From Actinobacteria bacterium UBA2184 (GTDB taxonomy: Bacteria > Actinomycetota > Coriobacteriia > Anaerosomatales > Anaerosomataceae): a stretch of 33,356 nt of DNA. Every line of letters starts with the position of its first letter. Positions within the stretch are counted from its first letter, which is position 1. A model generated the notes under the pieces. It was not told where the DNA came from. It searched no databases and saw only the letters and a list, made by a program, of their open reading frames with translations. Below, in pieces: positions 24,023-32,313 of this stretch. Where the stretch lies: the NCBI GenBank assembly GCA_002328745.1, contig DCVQ01000021.1, positions 4,215-37,570 on the forward strand. The letters run 5' to 3'. The translations under genes were made by a program, and so were the position numbers.

Positions 24023-24484
24023 ATGGCAGACAAGACCGCACGCGACATCATGACGCCCGATCCCGTCACTGTGGCGCCGGACCTGACGGTGACCGATGCT
24101 GCCAAACTCATGGTGTCCAAGCGCATCGGCGCGCTGCCGGTGCTCGACGGCGGCAAGCTTGTCGGACTCGTCACCGAGGGCGATCTGATCATGCGGGACG
24201 TGAAGGTGGAGTTCCCCACGTATCTGCACCTGCTGGACGGCTTCATCATGTATCCGCCGGCGACGGCGCGGTTCGAGAGCGAGCTCAAGAAGGCCGTTGG
24301 GGCGACGGTGTCGGATGTGATGACGCCCGAGCCGGTCACGGTCGCGGCCGACGCCCCGGTCACGGATGTGGCGACGCTCATGGTCGAGCGCGATGTCAGC
24401 CGCGTGCCGGTGCTCGACGGCGACACGCTCGTGGGGATCGTCAGCAAGTCCGACCTCGTCCGCTCGCTCATCTCCGAGGGCTGA
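24023..24484 (+). CDS. Tandem CBS-domain protein
   Basis: The 153-residue product consists almost entirely of two CBS domains, about residues 9-60 (DIMTPDPVTVAPDLTVTDAA, then IGALPVLDGGKLVGLVTEGD) and 96-150 (DVMTPEPVTVAADAPVTDVA, then SRVPVLDGDTLVGIVSKSDL). A linker of about 35 residues contains YLHLLDGFIMYPPATARFES. Such pairs bind adenine nucleotides such as AMP, ATP or SAM and usually regulate a partner, but no partner domain is attached. ATG 24023 follows CGGAGGC (24014-24020). It stands between nnr and alr, three bases from the alr start. Confidence 0.9.
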   Translation: MADKTARDIMTPDPVTVAPDLTVTDAAKLMVSKRIGALPVLDGGKLVGLVTEGDLIMRDVKVEFPTYLHLLDGFIMYPPATARFESELKKAVGATVSDVMTPEPVTVAADAPVTDVATLMVERDVSRVPVLDGDTLVGIVSKSDLVRSLISEG

Positions 24485-24487
24485 TCG

Positions 24488-25612
24488 GTGTCCCGGACCC
24501 GGAGCGCCTGGGTCGAGGTCGATACCTCCGCTATCGCCCGCAACGTGCGCGCGCTCAAGTCGTGCGTGCCTGCGGGTACTGCGTTCATGGCGGTCGTCAA
24601 GGCCGACGGGTACGGGCACGGAGCCGCCGAGGCTGCGAGCGCGGCGCTCTCGGCGGGGGCCGACCGTCTCGGCGTCGCGACCGTCGACGAGGCGGTGGCG
24701 CTCCGCGAAGCGGGGATCACGGCGCCCGTCGGTGTGCTCGGCGAACCGCCGATCGAGGCTGCCGGCTATCTGGTCGAACACGATGTGACGGCCACGGTGA
24801 CGACGCGCGAGTTCGCTCGCGCGCTCGATGCCGCCGCGGCGGCCGCCGGCTGCACCGCCGCGTTCCACCTGAAGATCGACACGGGGATGAATCGCATCGG
24901 GGTGCCCTGGGGCCGGGCGCTCGAGACGGTCGCGGAGTTCGGCGAGCTGGCGTCGCTCGAGTTGGAGGGCGTGCTTACGCACTTCGCCACGGCGGACGAG
25001 CCGGGGAGTCCCTACTTCGCCCTGCAGCTCGAGCGGTTCGTCGGCGTGCTCGAGCAGCTGACCGCCGCAGGCCGGCGCCCCGCGCTCGCGCATGCCGCCA
25101 ACAGCGCCGCGACGATCCTGCATCCTGCGGCGCACTTCGACATGGTGCGGTGCGGTATCGCGATGTACGGCCTGCATCCGTCGCCTGCGACGTCGGGCGC
25201 CATCGAGCTCGAGCCCGCGATGTCGGTGAAGGCGCGGGTCTCCCTCGCCAAGAGGGTCTCCCCCGGCGATGGCGTCAGCTACGGGCTGACCTGGCGCGCC
25301 GAGGCGCCGACCACCATCGCCACGCTGCCGCTGGGGTATGCGGACGGCGTGCACCGCGTGCTGTCGGATCGCATGGAGGTGCTGATCGGCGGCCGCCGCT
25401 GCCGACAGGTGGGGCGCGTGTGCATGGACCAGCTGATGGTCGCGGTGCCCGACGGGATCGCCGTGTCTCAGAACGACGAGGCGGTCCTGGTCGGAGTGCA
25501 GGGGGGCGAGCGCATCGGCATGGACGAGCTCGCGACACGCGCCGGCACCATCAACTACGAGATGGCGTGCGGCTTCGCGCTGCGTCTCGATCGCAGTTTC
25601 CCTTCCCCCTGA
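24488..25612 (+). CDS. alr: Alanine racemase
   Basis: Alanine racemase provides D-alanine for peptidoglycan. The 374-residue product begins at GTG 24488, after GAGGG (24476-24480). The PLP lysine is K38 in FMAVVKADGYGHG, the second catalytic base is Y265 in GDGVSYGLTW, and R221 (MVRCGIAMYGL) and M313-D314 (RVCMDQLMV) match the phosphate-binding and substrate positions. An N-terminal TIM-barrel and C-terminal beta-domain are present at full length. Three bases separate it from the CBS gene. Together with the minus-strand amino-sugar operon it places cell-wall precursor genes on both sides of the divergent region. Confidence 0.97.
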   Translation: MSRTRSAWVEVDTSAIARNVRALKSCVPAGTAFMAVVKADGYGHGAAEAASAALSAGADRLGVATVDEAVALREAGITAPVGVLGEPPIEAAGYLVEHDVTATVTTREFARALDAAAAAAGCTAAFHLKIDTGMNRIGVPWGRALETVAEFGELASLELEGVLTHFATADEPGSPYFALQLERFVGVLEQLTAAGRRPALAHAANSAATILHPAAHFDMVRCGIAMYGLHPSPATSGAIELEPAMSVKARVSLAKRVSPGDGVSYGLTWRAEAPTTIATLPLGYADGVHRVLSDRMEVLIGGRRCRQVGRVCMDQLMVAVPDGIAVSQNDEAVLVGVQGGERIGMDELATRAGTINYEMACGFALRLDRSFPSP

Positions 25613-25807
25613 GAGTTCCGGGAAACGATCGCCAGATTCCTCGTGATCGCGTGCAGGAGTTCTCCGCCGCGCTGGCGAACAACTTACTCGAGACGGGATA
25701 TGGCGCGCCGACCCCAGTGGGCTGGCCGCTCCTGCCGCGCGTCGGCACCGGTCCCGCCTCGCTGCACGGATGGAGACCCGCATACGCGCTGTCACAGGGG
25801 GAAGTCG
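25613..25807 (+). other. Leader/intergenic region ahead of the V/A-ATPase operon
   Basis: This 195-base gap must hold the promoter of the ATPase operon if it is transcribed independently of alr, but no pair of -35 and -10 boxes stands out. At its left edge GTTTCCC (25596-25602, inside alr) and GGGAAAC (25620-25626) are perfect inverted repeats of 7 bases, without a T-run. GCCGAC and GTCGGC (about 25709-25714 and 25740-25745) could form a larger weak stem. No coding sequence is supported. Confidence 0.5.
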
Positions 25808-26176
25808 ATGGACGAGAAGGTTCTGGAGGAGATCAGGTTCCATCAGGACGTCGTCACCAAAGACGCCAACTCGCCGCTGTACCAGATCCGCGAGAAGGAG
25901 ATGGAGATCTCCGGACGAGTGCTCGCGGCCCGCAACCAGGCCGAGAAGATCGTCTCCGACGCCCGGAAGAAGGCTGCCGAGCAGCTCAAGAAGGCGGAGA
26001 CAGGCGCCGAGCAGGCTGCGAAGAAGCGCGTCGAATCGGTGATGAAGGACGCGGACAAGACGGCCGCGACGGTCGTCACGCAGTCGGAGAAGGACGTGAT
26101 CGAGCTCGCGAAGACGCTCGAGGCACGTCGGGACGCTGCGGTCGAGTATGTGGTGAAGCTTGTCACGACGGTCTGA
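25808..26176 (+). CDS. V/A-type ATPase peripheral stalk subunit G/H
   Basis: The 122-residue product is almost wholly helical, with long heptad-like runs of Ala, Lys and Glu (ARNQAEKIVSDARKKAAEQL, about residues 40-59, continuing to ESVMKDADKTAATVV). It matches the place and character of the G (Thermus) or H (archaeal) subunit, which pairs with subunit E in the peripheral stalk. ATG 25808 follows AGGGGGAAG at 25796-25804. Sequence alone is low-complexity, so the call rests mainly on its position as first gene of the operon before subunit I, the order seen in Thermus. Confidence 0.85.
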   Translation: MDEKVLEEIRFHQDVVTKDANSPLYQIREKEMEISGRVLAARNQAEKIVSDARKKAAEQLKKAETGAEQAAKKRVESVMKDADKTAATVVTQSEKDVIELAKTLEARRDAAVEYVVKLVTTV

Positions 26177-26225
26177 TGCTCGAGTGAGCTGACGGCGACC
26201 CGTCGAACCCAGGGGAGGTGGGGCA

Positions 26226-28202
26226 ATGCTGGTCCCAATGGCGAAGGTCGAGCTGATCGGCCCGAAGAGCCGGTTCTTCGATGTGGTGAGCCTTCTTCAC
26301 GAGGTCGGCACACTGCACATCGAGGATCTCTCGAAGAAGATCAGCGCAGGCGAGGTGCCGCTCGACCAGATGGGTGTGGTCGAGAACCAGCTTGCCGAGA
26401 AAGAGCGCATGGAGGATCTTCTGATCCGCCTGCGCTCGATCATCAAGGCACTCCACCTGCCGACCTCGACTGTCGACGAAGTCGCCCGCCAGAAGCACTA
26501 TCTCGAGCTCTGGCAGATGGACGCCAAGGACCTTGCCGGAGAGGTGACCGGCATCATCGAGCAGGTCGAGGACAAGACGTCGAGCCTCGCGCAGGCGCAG
26601 TCCTCGATGGAAGCCGAGATGTCGCTGCTCGGACGCTACGAGCCGATCCTTCAGAAGATCCAGCCGCTCGCCAAGCAGATCGTGACGACGGGTGCGTTCG
26701 ACTCGGTCGCGCTGCTCGTGGAGCGCCGGTACAAGAGCGCGCTCGACGAGCTCAAGAAGGAGCTCGACGAGATCACCAAGAGCCAGTGCGAGATCGTCTC
26801 CACGGACGTGGATGAGGACACGACGGCGGTCATCGTCGTGTTCGCCCGCAAGTACGCCGATGGCGTGCACAAGTTCCTGGCCATGGAGAACGTCAACCAG
26901 ATCAGGCTGCCGTCCGAGTTCCAGGACATGCCGTTCGACGTCGCGTACGACCAGCTCAAGCAGCGTCGGGCCAACCTCCCCGAGCAGCTTCAGAAGGTCA
27001 AGGCCGAATTGGCCGACATGTCCGCGCAGTGGTACATGAAGCTCTCCACCGTGCGCGACGTGCTCGTGGACAAGATCGACGAGATCAGCGCGATCCCGAA
27101 GTTCGGTCAGACCGAATACGCGTTCGTGATCACCGGGTGGCTGCCGGCTGACGATGTGAAGGGCTTTCGCCGGACTATCATCGAGAAGTTCGGCACCGAC
27201 GTGATCGTCAACCAGCTCGAGGTCGACGAGCACGAGTTCGCGGAGACGCCCATCGCGCTCAAGAACCCCAAGTTCTCCGAGCCGTATCAGAAGGTCGTCG
27301 GGTATCTCGGCGGAGGCTTGCCGCAGTATGGCACGGTCGACCCCACGTCCATCCTCGCGTTCACGTACCCGCTCATCTTCGGCATGATCGTCGGCGATAT
27401 CGGCTACGGCGCGATCATGCTGGCGCTCATCCTGTGGATGCGCTTCAAGTACAAGGACAAGCCCGGCGTCCAGCTGGCGACATCCATCCTCGGCCCGGCC
27501 GCCACGGCCGCCATCCTGTTCGGATTCTTCTATGGCGAGTTCTTCGGGGGCCTGCTGTGGCAGTGGGGCGTGATCAAGGAGATCCCGCTCTTCGGTGACT
27601 TCGTCTTGCCGTACAACCGGGAACACAACGTGTACCCGCTCATGGCGATGGCGATGGGCCTGGGAGTGATACAGATCCTGTTCGGATTGATCCTCGGCAC
27701 GGTGAACGCGGTCAAAGGCCGGCACATGAAGCACGCCTACGTGAAGGGCGGCCTCGCGGGCCTGATCGTTGGCGTGATCATCCTGCTCATCTCCATGGTG
27801 CTGCTTGGCCCTGCCGTCAAGCCGGTCGGTCAGGCCATCGGCGGCATCGTGATGCTCGTCGCCGTGCTCGTCGTGCTGTGGTTCGGACAGATCATGGGCT
27901 TCATCGAGATCCTCGAGACCGTGTCCCATATCGCGAGCTACATCCGTATCATGGCCGTCGGTCTGTCGGACGCCATCTTTGCGAGCGCCATCAACGAGCT
28001 CGCGGCATCCGACCAGATCCCGGTCGCGGTCGGCATCGTCGTCTCGGTGCTGATGCACTCACTCCACTTGGTTCTGGCGGCGTTCACGCCGAACATCCAC
28101 GCAATGCGTCTCAACTTCCTTGAGTTCTTTGGGAGTTTCTACGAGGCGGGCAAGGAAGAGTACAGGCCGTTCCACAAGACCGGAGGTGAAAAGAGCGCAT
28201 GA
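26226..28202 (+). CDS. ntpI: V/A-type ATPase membrane subunit I (subunit a)
   Basis: Subunit I forms the ion half-channels next to the c-ring and anchors the peripheral stalks. The 658-residue product has a soluble coiled-coil N-terminal half (residues 1 to about 370, starting MLVPMAKVELIGPKSRFFDV) and a C-terminal half with about seven or eight membrane segments. The segment AFTYPLIFGMIVGDIGYGAI is the family hallmark. The essential channel arginine is R574 in SHIASYIRIMAVGLSDAIFA. ATG 26226 follows GGAGGTG (26214-26220). Its stop overlaps the ntpK start as ATGA (28199-28202). Confidence 0.96.
   Translation: MLVPMAKVELIGPKSRFFDVVSLLHEVGTLHIEDLSKKISAGEVPLDQMGVVENQLAEKERMEDLLIRLRSIIKALHLPTSTVDEVARQKHYLELWQMDAKDLAGEVTGIIEQVEDKTSSLAQAQSSMEAEMSLLGRYEPILQKIQPLAKQIVTTGAFDSVALLVERRYKSALDELKKELDEITKSQCEIVSTDVDEDTTAVIVVFARKYADGVHKFLAMENVNQIRLPSEFQDMPFDVAYDQLKQRRANLPEQLQKVKAELADMSAQWYMKLSTVRDVLVDKIDEISAIPKFGQTEYAFVITGWLPADDVKGFRRTIIEKFGTDVIVNQLEVDEHEFAETPIALKNPKFSEPYQKVVGYLGGGLPQYGTVDPTSILAFTYPLIFGMIVGDIGYGAIMLALILWMRFKYKDKPGVQLATSILGPAATAAILFGFFYGEFFGGLLWQWGVIKEIPLFGDFVLPYNREHNVYPLMAMAMGLGVIQILFGLILGTVNAVKGRHMKHAYVKGGLAGLIVGVIILLISMVLLGPAVKPVGQAIGGIVMLVAVLVVLWFGQIMGFIEILETVSHIASYIRIMAVGLSDAIFASAINELAASDQIPVAVGIVVSVLMHSLHLVLAAFTPNIHAMRLNFLEFFGSFYEAGKEEYRPFHKTGGEKSA
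28182..28189 (+). promoter_or_regulatory. Full-length Shine-Dalgarno for the c-ring subunit
   Basis: GGAGGTGA (28182-28189) inside the last codons of subunit I matches the extended anti-Shine-Dalgarno complement over all eight bases, with 9 bases to the ATG at 28199. It is the best ribosome binding site in the ATPase operon, and the c subunit is the one needed in most copies. Confidence 0.75.
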
Positions 28203-28525
28203 TCAAGAACAGGCTCGCAAAGGTGGTGTTCGGGAGTACGTTCCTGGCCACCCTCATGATCCCGGCGATCGCAATCGCCGAGGAAGCTGCTGAAGAGGCC
28301 GCAGAGGACTGGCGCGTCGGCGTTGCGAAGGCGGTCGCCGCTGGTGCTGCGATGAGCTTCTCGGCACTGAGCGCTGGCTATGCACAGGCTCGTATCGGCG
28401 CCGCGGGTGCGGGCGCCCTTGCCGAGCGTCCCGAAGTCGGCACGAACATCATCGTCCTCCAGGCGCTCCCTGAGATCATCGTCCTGCTCGGCTTCGTCAT
28501 CGCCTTCATGATCGGTGCCGCCTAG
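28199..28525 (+). CDS. ntpK: V/A-type ATPase c-ring subunit (K/L) with N-terminal signal-like segment
   Basis: This proteolipid forms the rotating ring of the membrane sector. The 108-residue product begins with a basic-hydrophobic segment ending AIAIAEEAAEEA (residues 1-32). That segment resembles a signal peptide and is similar in layout to the Thermus c subunit. One hairpin follows: helix 1 about 40-76 with the conserved GYAQARIGAAGAGALAERPE (Gln63), and helix 2 about 83-105 with LPEIIVLLGFVIAFMI. The ion-binding carboxylate is Glu92. The residue after it is Ile and no Tyr follows, which favours protons over sodium. It overlaps the subunit I stop by four bases. Confidence 0.94.
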   Translation: MIKNRLAKVVFGSTFLATLMIPAIAIAEEAAEEAAEDWRVGVAKAVAAGAAMSFSALSAGYAQARIGAAGAGALAERPEVGTNIIVLQALPEIIVLLGFVIAFMIGAA

Positions 28526-28564
28526 GTTCTCGCTGGGGCCGCGCACGCACGGAAGGACTGACGA

Positions 28565-29140
28565 ATGGCGATAGAGGACATCTTCAGAGCGCTCGAGGAA
28601 CAGGCGGACGCCGAGGTCGCGGAGATACTGCGCGTCGCTCAGCTCCAGGCCGATGCCATAGGACAGGAGGCGAGCGACGAGGCCGACCGGATCACGGAGA
28701 GCCGCGTCGGCGCAGCCGCCGAGGCGGCAGGATCACGTGCGGGCAAATCGGTGAACGCAGCCAAGCTCAAGGCGAGGCGGAACCTGGCTGCCGCGCGCGA
28801 AGAGGCCGTGAGCAAGGTATTCGATGTCGCGCGCGAGCGTCTGGCGTCGATGCAGGGATCGTCGGACTACGAGACGGTCTTTGCCGCGCTGCTCAAGGAG
28901 GCGGCGGGCGTCGAGGGTGAGTTCGAGATCCTCGTGGCGCCCGCAGACGTTGCGCTCGGCGAGAAGGCCGCCAAGTCGCTCGGGCTGACGGCTGCGGTCG
29001 TGGCCTCTCCGGAGGTCGCCAACGGCGTGGTCGTCTCGTTCGAGGGCGGACGCATCGTTCGCAAGAACACGTTCGACAGCCGGCTCGGCAAGGTGCGAGG
29101 GCTTGCCCAGGCGCACGTGGCGCAGGTGCTCACGTCATGA
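28565..29140 (+). CDS. ntpE: V/A-type ATPase peripheral stalk subunit E
   Basis: Subunit E pairs with G/H to form the stator and caps the catalytic head. The product is 191 residues: a long N-terminal helix (about 1-105, rich in Ala, Glu, Arg) and a globular C-terminal domain with EGEFEILVAPADVALGEKAA and NGVVVSFEGGRIVRKNTFDS, ending in short helices (FDSRLGKVRGLAQAHVAQV). ATG 28565 follows GGAAGGA (28551-28557). Its TGA stop shares ATGA with the ntpC start (29137-29140). Confidence 0.9.
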   Translation: MAIEDIFRALEEQADAEVAEILRVAQLQADAIGQEASDEADRITESRVGAAAEAAGSRAGKSVNAAKLKARRNLAAAREEAVSKVFDVARERLASMQGSSDYETVFAALLKEAAGVEGEFEILVAPADVALGEKAAKSLGLTAAVVASPEVANGVVVSFEGGRIVRKNTFDSRLGKVRGLAQAHVAQVLTS

Positions 29141-30234
29141 GTGCGACGACGCCCGCGCAGGCACGCCGTATGGGCCCGTCCGGTCGCGACTACGGGTATG
29201 CGAATGCCCGTGTCCGGGGGATGAGGTCACGGCTGCTGTCGCAGGCGTTCTTCGACGAACTGATGACGGTGCACGACATCGCTGCGGTGATCCAGCACAT
29301 CATGCCGACCGAGTACGGTCCGGATGTCGAGGGTCGTATCCTTCACGGGCGCAACGCCGCGCAGATCGACGAGGCGCTGAAGGACAACATGGTGCGGACG
29401 TTCCGGAAGGTCTACGCATTCTCCAACGATGAGGCGCGGGATCTTCTCACGGTGCTGCTCGGCCGATGGGACCTGTTCAACCTGAAGACGATCATCCGCG
29501 GCAAGCACTTGAACCTCGACGCCGCGGAGATCATCGACAGTCTCATCACCGTCGGCCAGCTGAGCAGCGTGGACGCGGAAGAGCTCGCACGCCAGCAAGG
29601 TGTGAAGGGTGTGGTCGACACGCTCGCGACATGGGGCCTGCCGTTCGCGGTACCCCTGCGCGATGCGCTGCCGGGATACAACGAGGCCAGCGACCTGTCG
29701 CTCCTGGAACTTGCTCTCGACCGGTACTACTACGGATGGGCGTCGGCGCGCCTGGCGAGTCGTCGTGAGAACGCGCGCGCCGCGCGAACGTTCCTGGGCG
29801 TGCAGGTGGACACGATGAACCTGCTCACGTGCCTGCGGCTGCTGAACTCCAACCTGGAGCCGAGCGAGGCCGCGCGGTTCTTCGTGCCGGGTGGGCTGAG
29901 GGTCAGCGAGTCGTTGTTCATGGAGCTGGCCGCGATGTCCGATGTGGATGAGGTGTTCAACCGCCTGAAGCGCACGCCGTACGGGCGCTTGCTCGAAGAC
30001 GTGGCGGTCAAGTTCATCGAGAAGGGTTCGATCTCCGTGTTCGAGCGCGCACTGGAGGACTTCCTCTTCCGCCGCGCGTATTCGACCGGCAAGGGGGACC
30101 CGCTCGGCATCGGGGTTGTGATCAGCTACCTGTGGGCGAAGGCGAACGAGGTCACCAACCTGCGCATCGTGATCAAGGGCGTGTCGGTCGGCATGCCGGC
30201 GGATCGGATGAGGGAGGAGCTCATCGTTGTATAA
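29137..30234 (+). CDS. ntpC: V/A-type ATPase central stalk adaptor subunit C (subunit d)
   Basis: Subunit C is the funnel-shaped socket that links the central shaft to the c-ring. The 365-residue, mainly helical product contains DYGYANARVRGMRSRLLSQA near the N-terminus (residues 14-33), ALLGRWDLFNLKTIIRGKHL-like LLGRWDLFNLKTIIRGKHLN, and the C-terminal SYLWAKANEVTNLRIVIKGV. These repeats are typical of the family. ATG 29137 overlaps the ntpE stop, and its end overlaps ntpF by 8 bases. There is no good ribosome binding site, so reinitiation after ntpE is likely. Confidence 0.93.
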   Translation: MSATTPAQARRMGPSGRDYGYANARVRGMRSRLLSQAFFDELMTVHDIAAVIQHIMPTEYGPDVEGRILHGRNAAQIDEALKDNMVRTFRKVYAFSNDEARDLLTVLLGRWDLFNLKTIIRGKHLNLDAAEIIDSLITVGQLSSVDAEELARQQGVKGVVDTLATWGLPFAVPLRDALPGYNEASDLSLLELALDRYYYGWASARLASRRENARAARTFLGVQVDTMNLLTCLRLLNSNLEPSEAARFFVPGGLRVSESLFMELAAMSDVDEVFNRLKRTPYGRLLEDVAVKFIEKGSISVFERALEDFLFRRAYSTGKGDPLGIGVVISYLWAKANEVTNLRIVIKGVSVGMPADRMREELIVV

Positions 30235-30559
30235 GCTCATCGTCCTTACCGATCCCGATACCGCAGACGGCTTCGGCCTTGCCGGCGTGAGCGTGGTGGT
30301 GGCGGAGTCCCCGGACGACGCCCGCCGCAAGCTCTCCGGCCTGATCGACGACGACTCGAGCGGCATCGTCGCCGTGAACGAGGCCTTCATGGCCGAGATC
30401 GACGAGCGGACGCAGCAGAAGATCAACCAGTCGTATCGGCCGATCGTGATCTCACTGCCGATACGGGAGAAGCTGGTCACTGAAGAAGACCATCGGGCGT
30501 ATCTCTCGCGCCTGATCAGACGGGCAATCGGATTCGACATAACGCTGAGGCGAGGCTGA
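30227..30559 (+). CDS. ntpF: V/A-type ATPase subunit F
   Basis: Subunit F lies on the central shaft together with D. The 110-residue product has MYKLIVLTDPDTADGFGLAG (1-20), the characteristic GF-x-LAGV segment, then SPDDARRKLSGLIDDD, GIVAVNEAFMAEIDE and YRPIVISLPIREKL. The start is TTG 30227 in the end of ntpC, preceded by GGGAGGAG (30212-30219) at 7 bases. Its TGA and the ATG of ntpA overlap as TGATG (30557-30561). Confidence 0.93.
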   Translation: MYKLIVLTDPDTADGFGLAGVSVVVAESPDDARRKLSGLIDDDSSGIVAVNEAFMAEIDERTQQKINQSYRPIVISLPIREKLVTEEDHRAYLSRLIRRAIGFDITLRRG

Positions 30560-32313
30560 TGATTGTCGGAACGCTTTCAAAGATCACTGGTCCTGTCGTC
30601 GTTGCAGACGGCATGACCGGGACCAAGATGTACGACGTCGTCCGGGTCGGCACTGCCGGCCTCATGGGCGAGGTCATCAGGCTCGAAGGTGCGCTTGCCA
30701 CGATCCAGGTCTACGAGGACACCTCGGGCCTGCTGATCGGCGAGCCCGTTGAGTCGACAGAAGGGCCGCTGATGCTCGAACTCGGCCCCGGGCTGCTGTC
30801 GTCGATCTACGACGGCATCCAGCGGCCGCTGCCGGTCATCGCCGAGGACACGGGGAGCGACTTCATCGCTCGCGGTACCGTGGCGAGCGCGCTCGACCGG
30901 AACAAGAAGTGGGACTTCACACCGGTGGCGACGAAGGGCCAGCACGTCAGCGGTGGCGACGTGCTCGGCACTGCGCCCGAAGGACCGACGGTCCTTCACC
31001 GGATCATGGTCCCGCCGACCACCAAAGGCACGATCAAGAAGATCGTCGCCGCGGGCGCGTACACGATCGACGATGTGATCGCCGTGCTCGAGGATGGGAC
31101 CGAGCTCAAGATGAGCCAGCACTGGCCGGTGCGCTACGGTCGTCCGTACCAGCGCAAGCTCGACCCGACAACGCCGTTCATGACCGGTATGCGCATCCTG
31201 GACACGTTCTTCCCGGTGGCCCTCGGCGGCAACGCCATCATCCCGGGCGGTTTCGGCACGGGCAAGACGGTCACGCAGCAGTCGCTCGCCAAATGGGCGG
31301 ACGTCGACATCATCATCTACGTCGGCTGTGGCGAGCGCGGTAACGAGATGACCGAGGTGCTCGCGGAGTTCCCGGAACTCGACGATCCACGCACGGGTAA
31401 CAAGCTCATGCAGCGAACGGTGCTCGTGGCCAACACCTCGAACATGCCGGTGGCGGCCCGTGAGGCATCCATCTACACGGGTGTCACGCTTGCCGAGTAC
31501 TACCGCGACATGGGCTACAACGTCGCCATGATGGCCGACTCCACCTCCCGCTGGGGCGAGGCACTCCGCGAGGTGTCCGGCCGTCTCGAGGAGATGCCGG
31601 GCGAGGAAGGCTACCCGGCGTACCTGGCGACCCGGCTCGCAAGCTTCTACGAGCGGTCCGGTCGTGTCGACGCGCTCGGCGACGGCGACCGCGTCGGTTC
31701 GGTCACCATGGTCGGCGCCGTGTCGCCCGCCGGCGGCGATATGTCGGAGCCGATGACGCAGAACTCGCTGCGGGTGACGGGTGCCTTCTGGGCGCTCGAC
31801 ACGTCGCTCGCGCATCGCCGCCACTTCCCGGCGATCTCGTGGACGAAGTCGTACACCCTCTACCTCGGCCAGGTGCATGGCTGGTTCGAAGAGGAGGTGG
31901 CCGAGGACTGGCGCGCCGTGCGTGAGCGTGCGATGTTCATCCTCCAGAAGGAGACCGAGCTGCAGGAGATCGTGCAGCTCGTCGGCCCCGACGCGCTGCC
32001 GGAGACTGAGAAGATCATCCTCGAGGTCGCCCGCATGATCCGCGAGGACTTCCTCCAGCAGTTCGCGTTCGACGCTATCGATGCGTTCTGTCCGCCGAAG
32101 AAGGGCTACTGGATCCTGAAGACGATCCTCGCGTTCAACGATGCCGCGACGCAAGCCATGTCACGCGGTGTCTCGCTTCGGCAAGTGATGCAGATGCCGG
32201 CGCGCGACGAGATCGCCACGCTCAAGACCACCCCGCACGAGGATGCCATCAAGCGGATGCCCGCGCTCGTGCAGGAGATCAACGACCAGATCGCCGGAAT
32301 CGAGGTGTTGTAG
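30559..32313 (+). CDS. ntpA: V/A-type ATPase catalytic subunit A
   Basis: Subunit A hydrolyses or makes ATP in the A3B3 head. The 584-residue product starts MIVGTLSKITGPVVVADGMT and has the large non-homologous insert expected before the nucleotide domain, the P-loop GGFGTGKT (230-237, Lys236), then YVGCGERGNEMTEVL, the Walker B region NVAMMADSTSRWGEALREVS with SGRLEEMPGEEGYPAYLATR, and the LDTSLAHRRHFPAISW segment. The helical C-terminus ends NDQIAGIEVL. ATG 30559 overlaps the ntpF stop. The next gene follows with no spacer beyond the stop codon. Confidence 0.98.
   Translation: MIVGTLSKITGPVVVADGMTGTKMYDVVRVGTAGLMGEVIRLEGALATIQVYEDTSGLLIGEPVESTEGPLMLELGPGLLSSIYDGIQRPLPVIAEDTGSDFIARGTVASALDRNKKWDFTPVATKGQHVSGGDVLGTAPEGPTVLHRIMVPPTTKGTIKKIVAAGAYTIDDVIAVLEDGTELKMSQHWPVRYGRPYQRKLDPTTPFMTGMRILDTFFPVALGGNAIIPGGFGTGKTVTQQSLAKWADVDIIIYVGCGERGNEMTEVLAEFPELDDPRTGNKLMQRTVLVANTSNMPVAAREASIYTGVTLAEYYRDMGYNVAMMADSTSRWGEALREVSGRLEEMPGEEGYPAYLATRLASFYERSGRVDALGDGDRVGSVTMVGAVSPAGGDMSEPMTQNSLRVTGAFWALDTSLAHRRHFPAISWTKSYTLYLGQVHGWFEEEVAEDWRAVRERAMFILQKETELQEIVQLVGPDALPETEKIILEVARMIREDFLQQFAFDAIDAFCPPKKGYWILKTILAFNDAATQAMSRGVSLRQVMQMPARDEIATLKTTPHEDAIKRMPALVQEINDQIAGIEVL

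Noticed and set aside
23129..25843. A 904-codon open frame on the minus strand across nnr, the CBS gene and alr
   Set aside because: It runs antisense to three well-supported genes and shows the same low-complexity composition; no ribosome binding site or domain.
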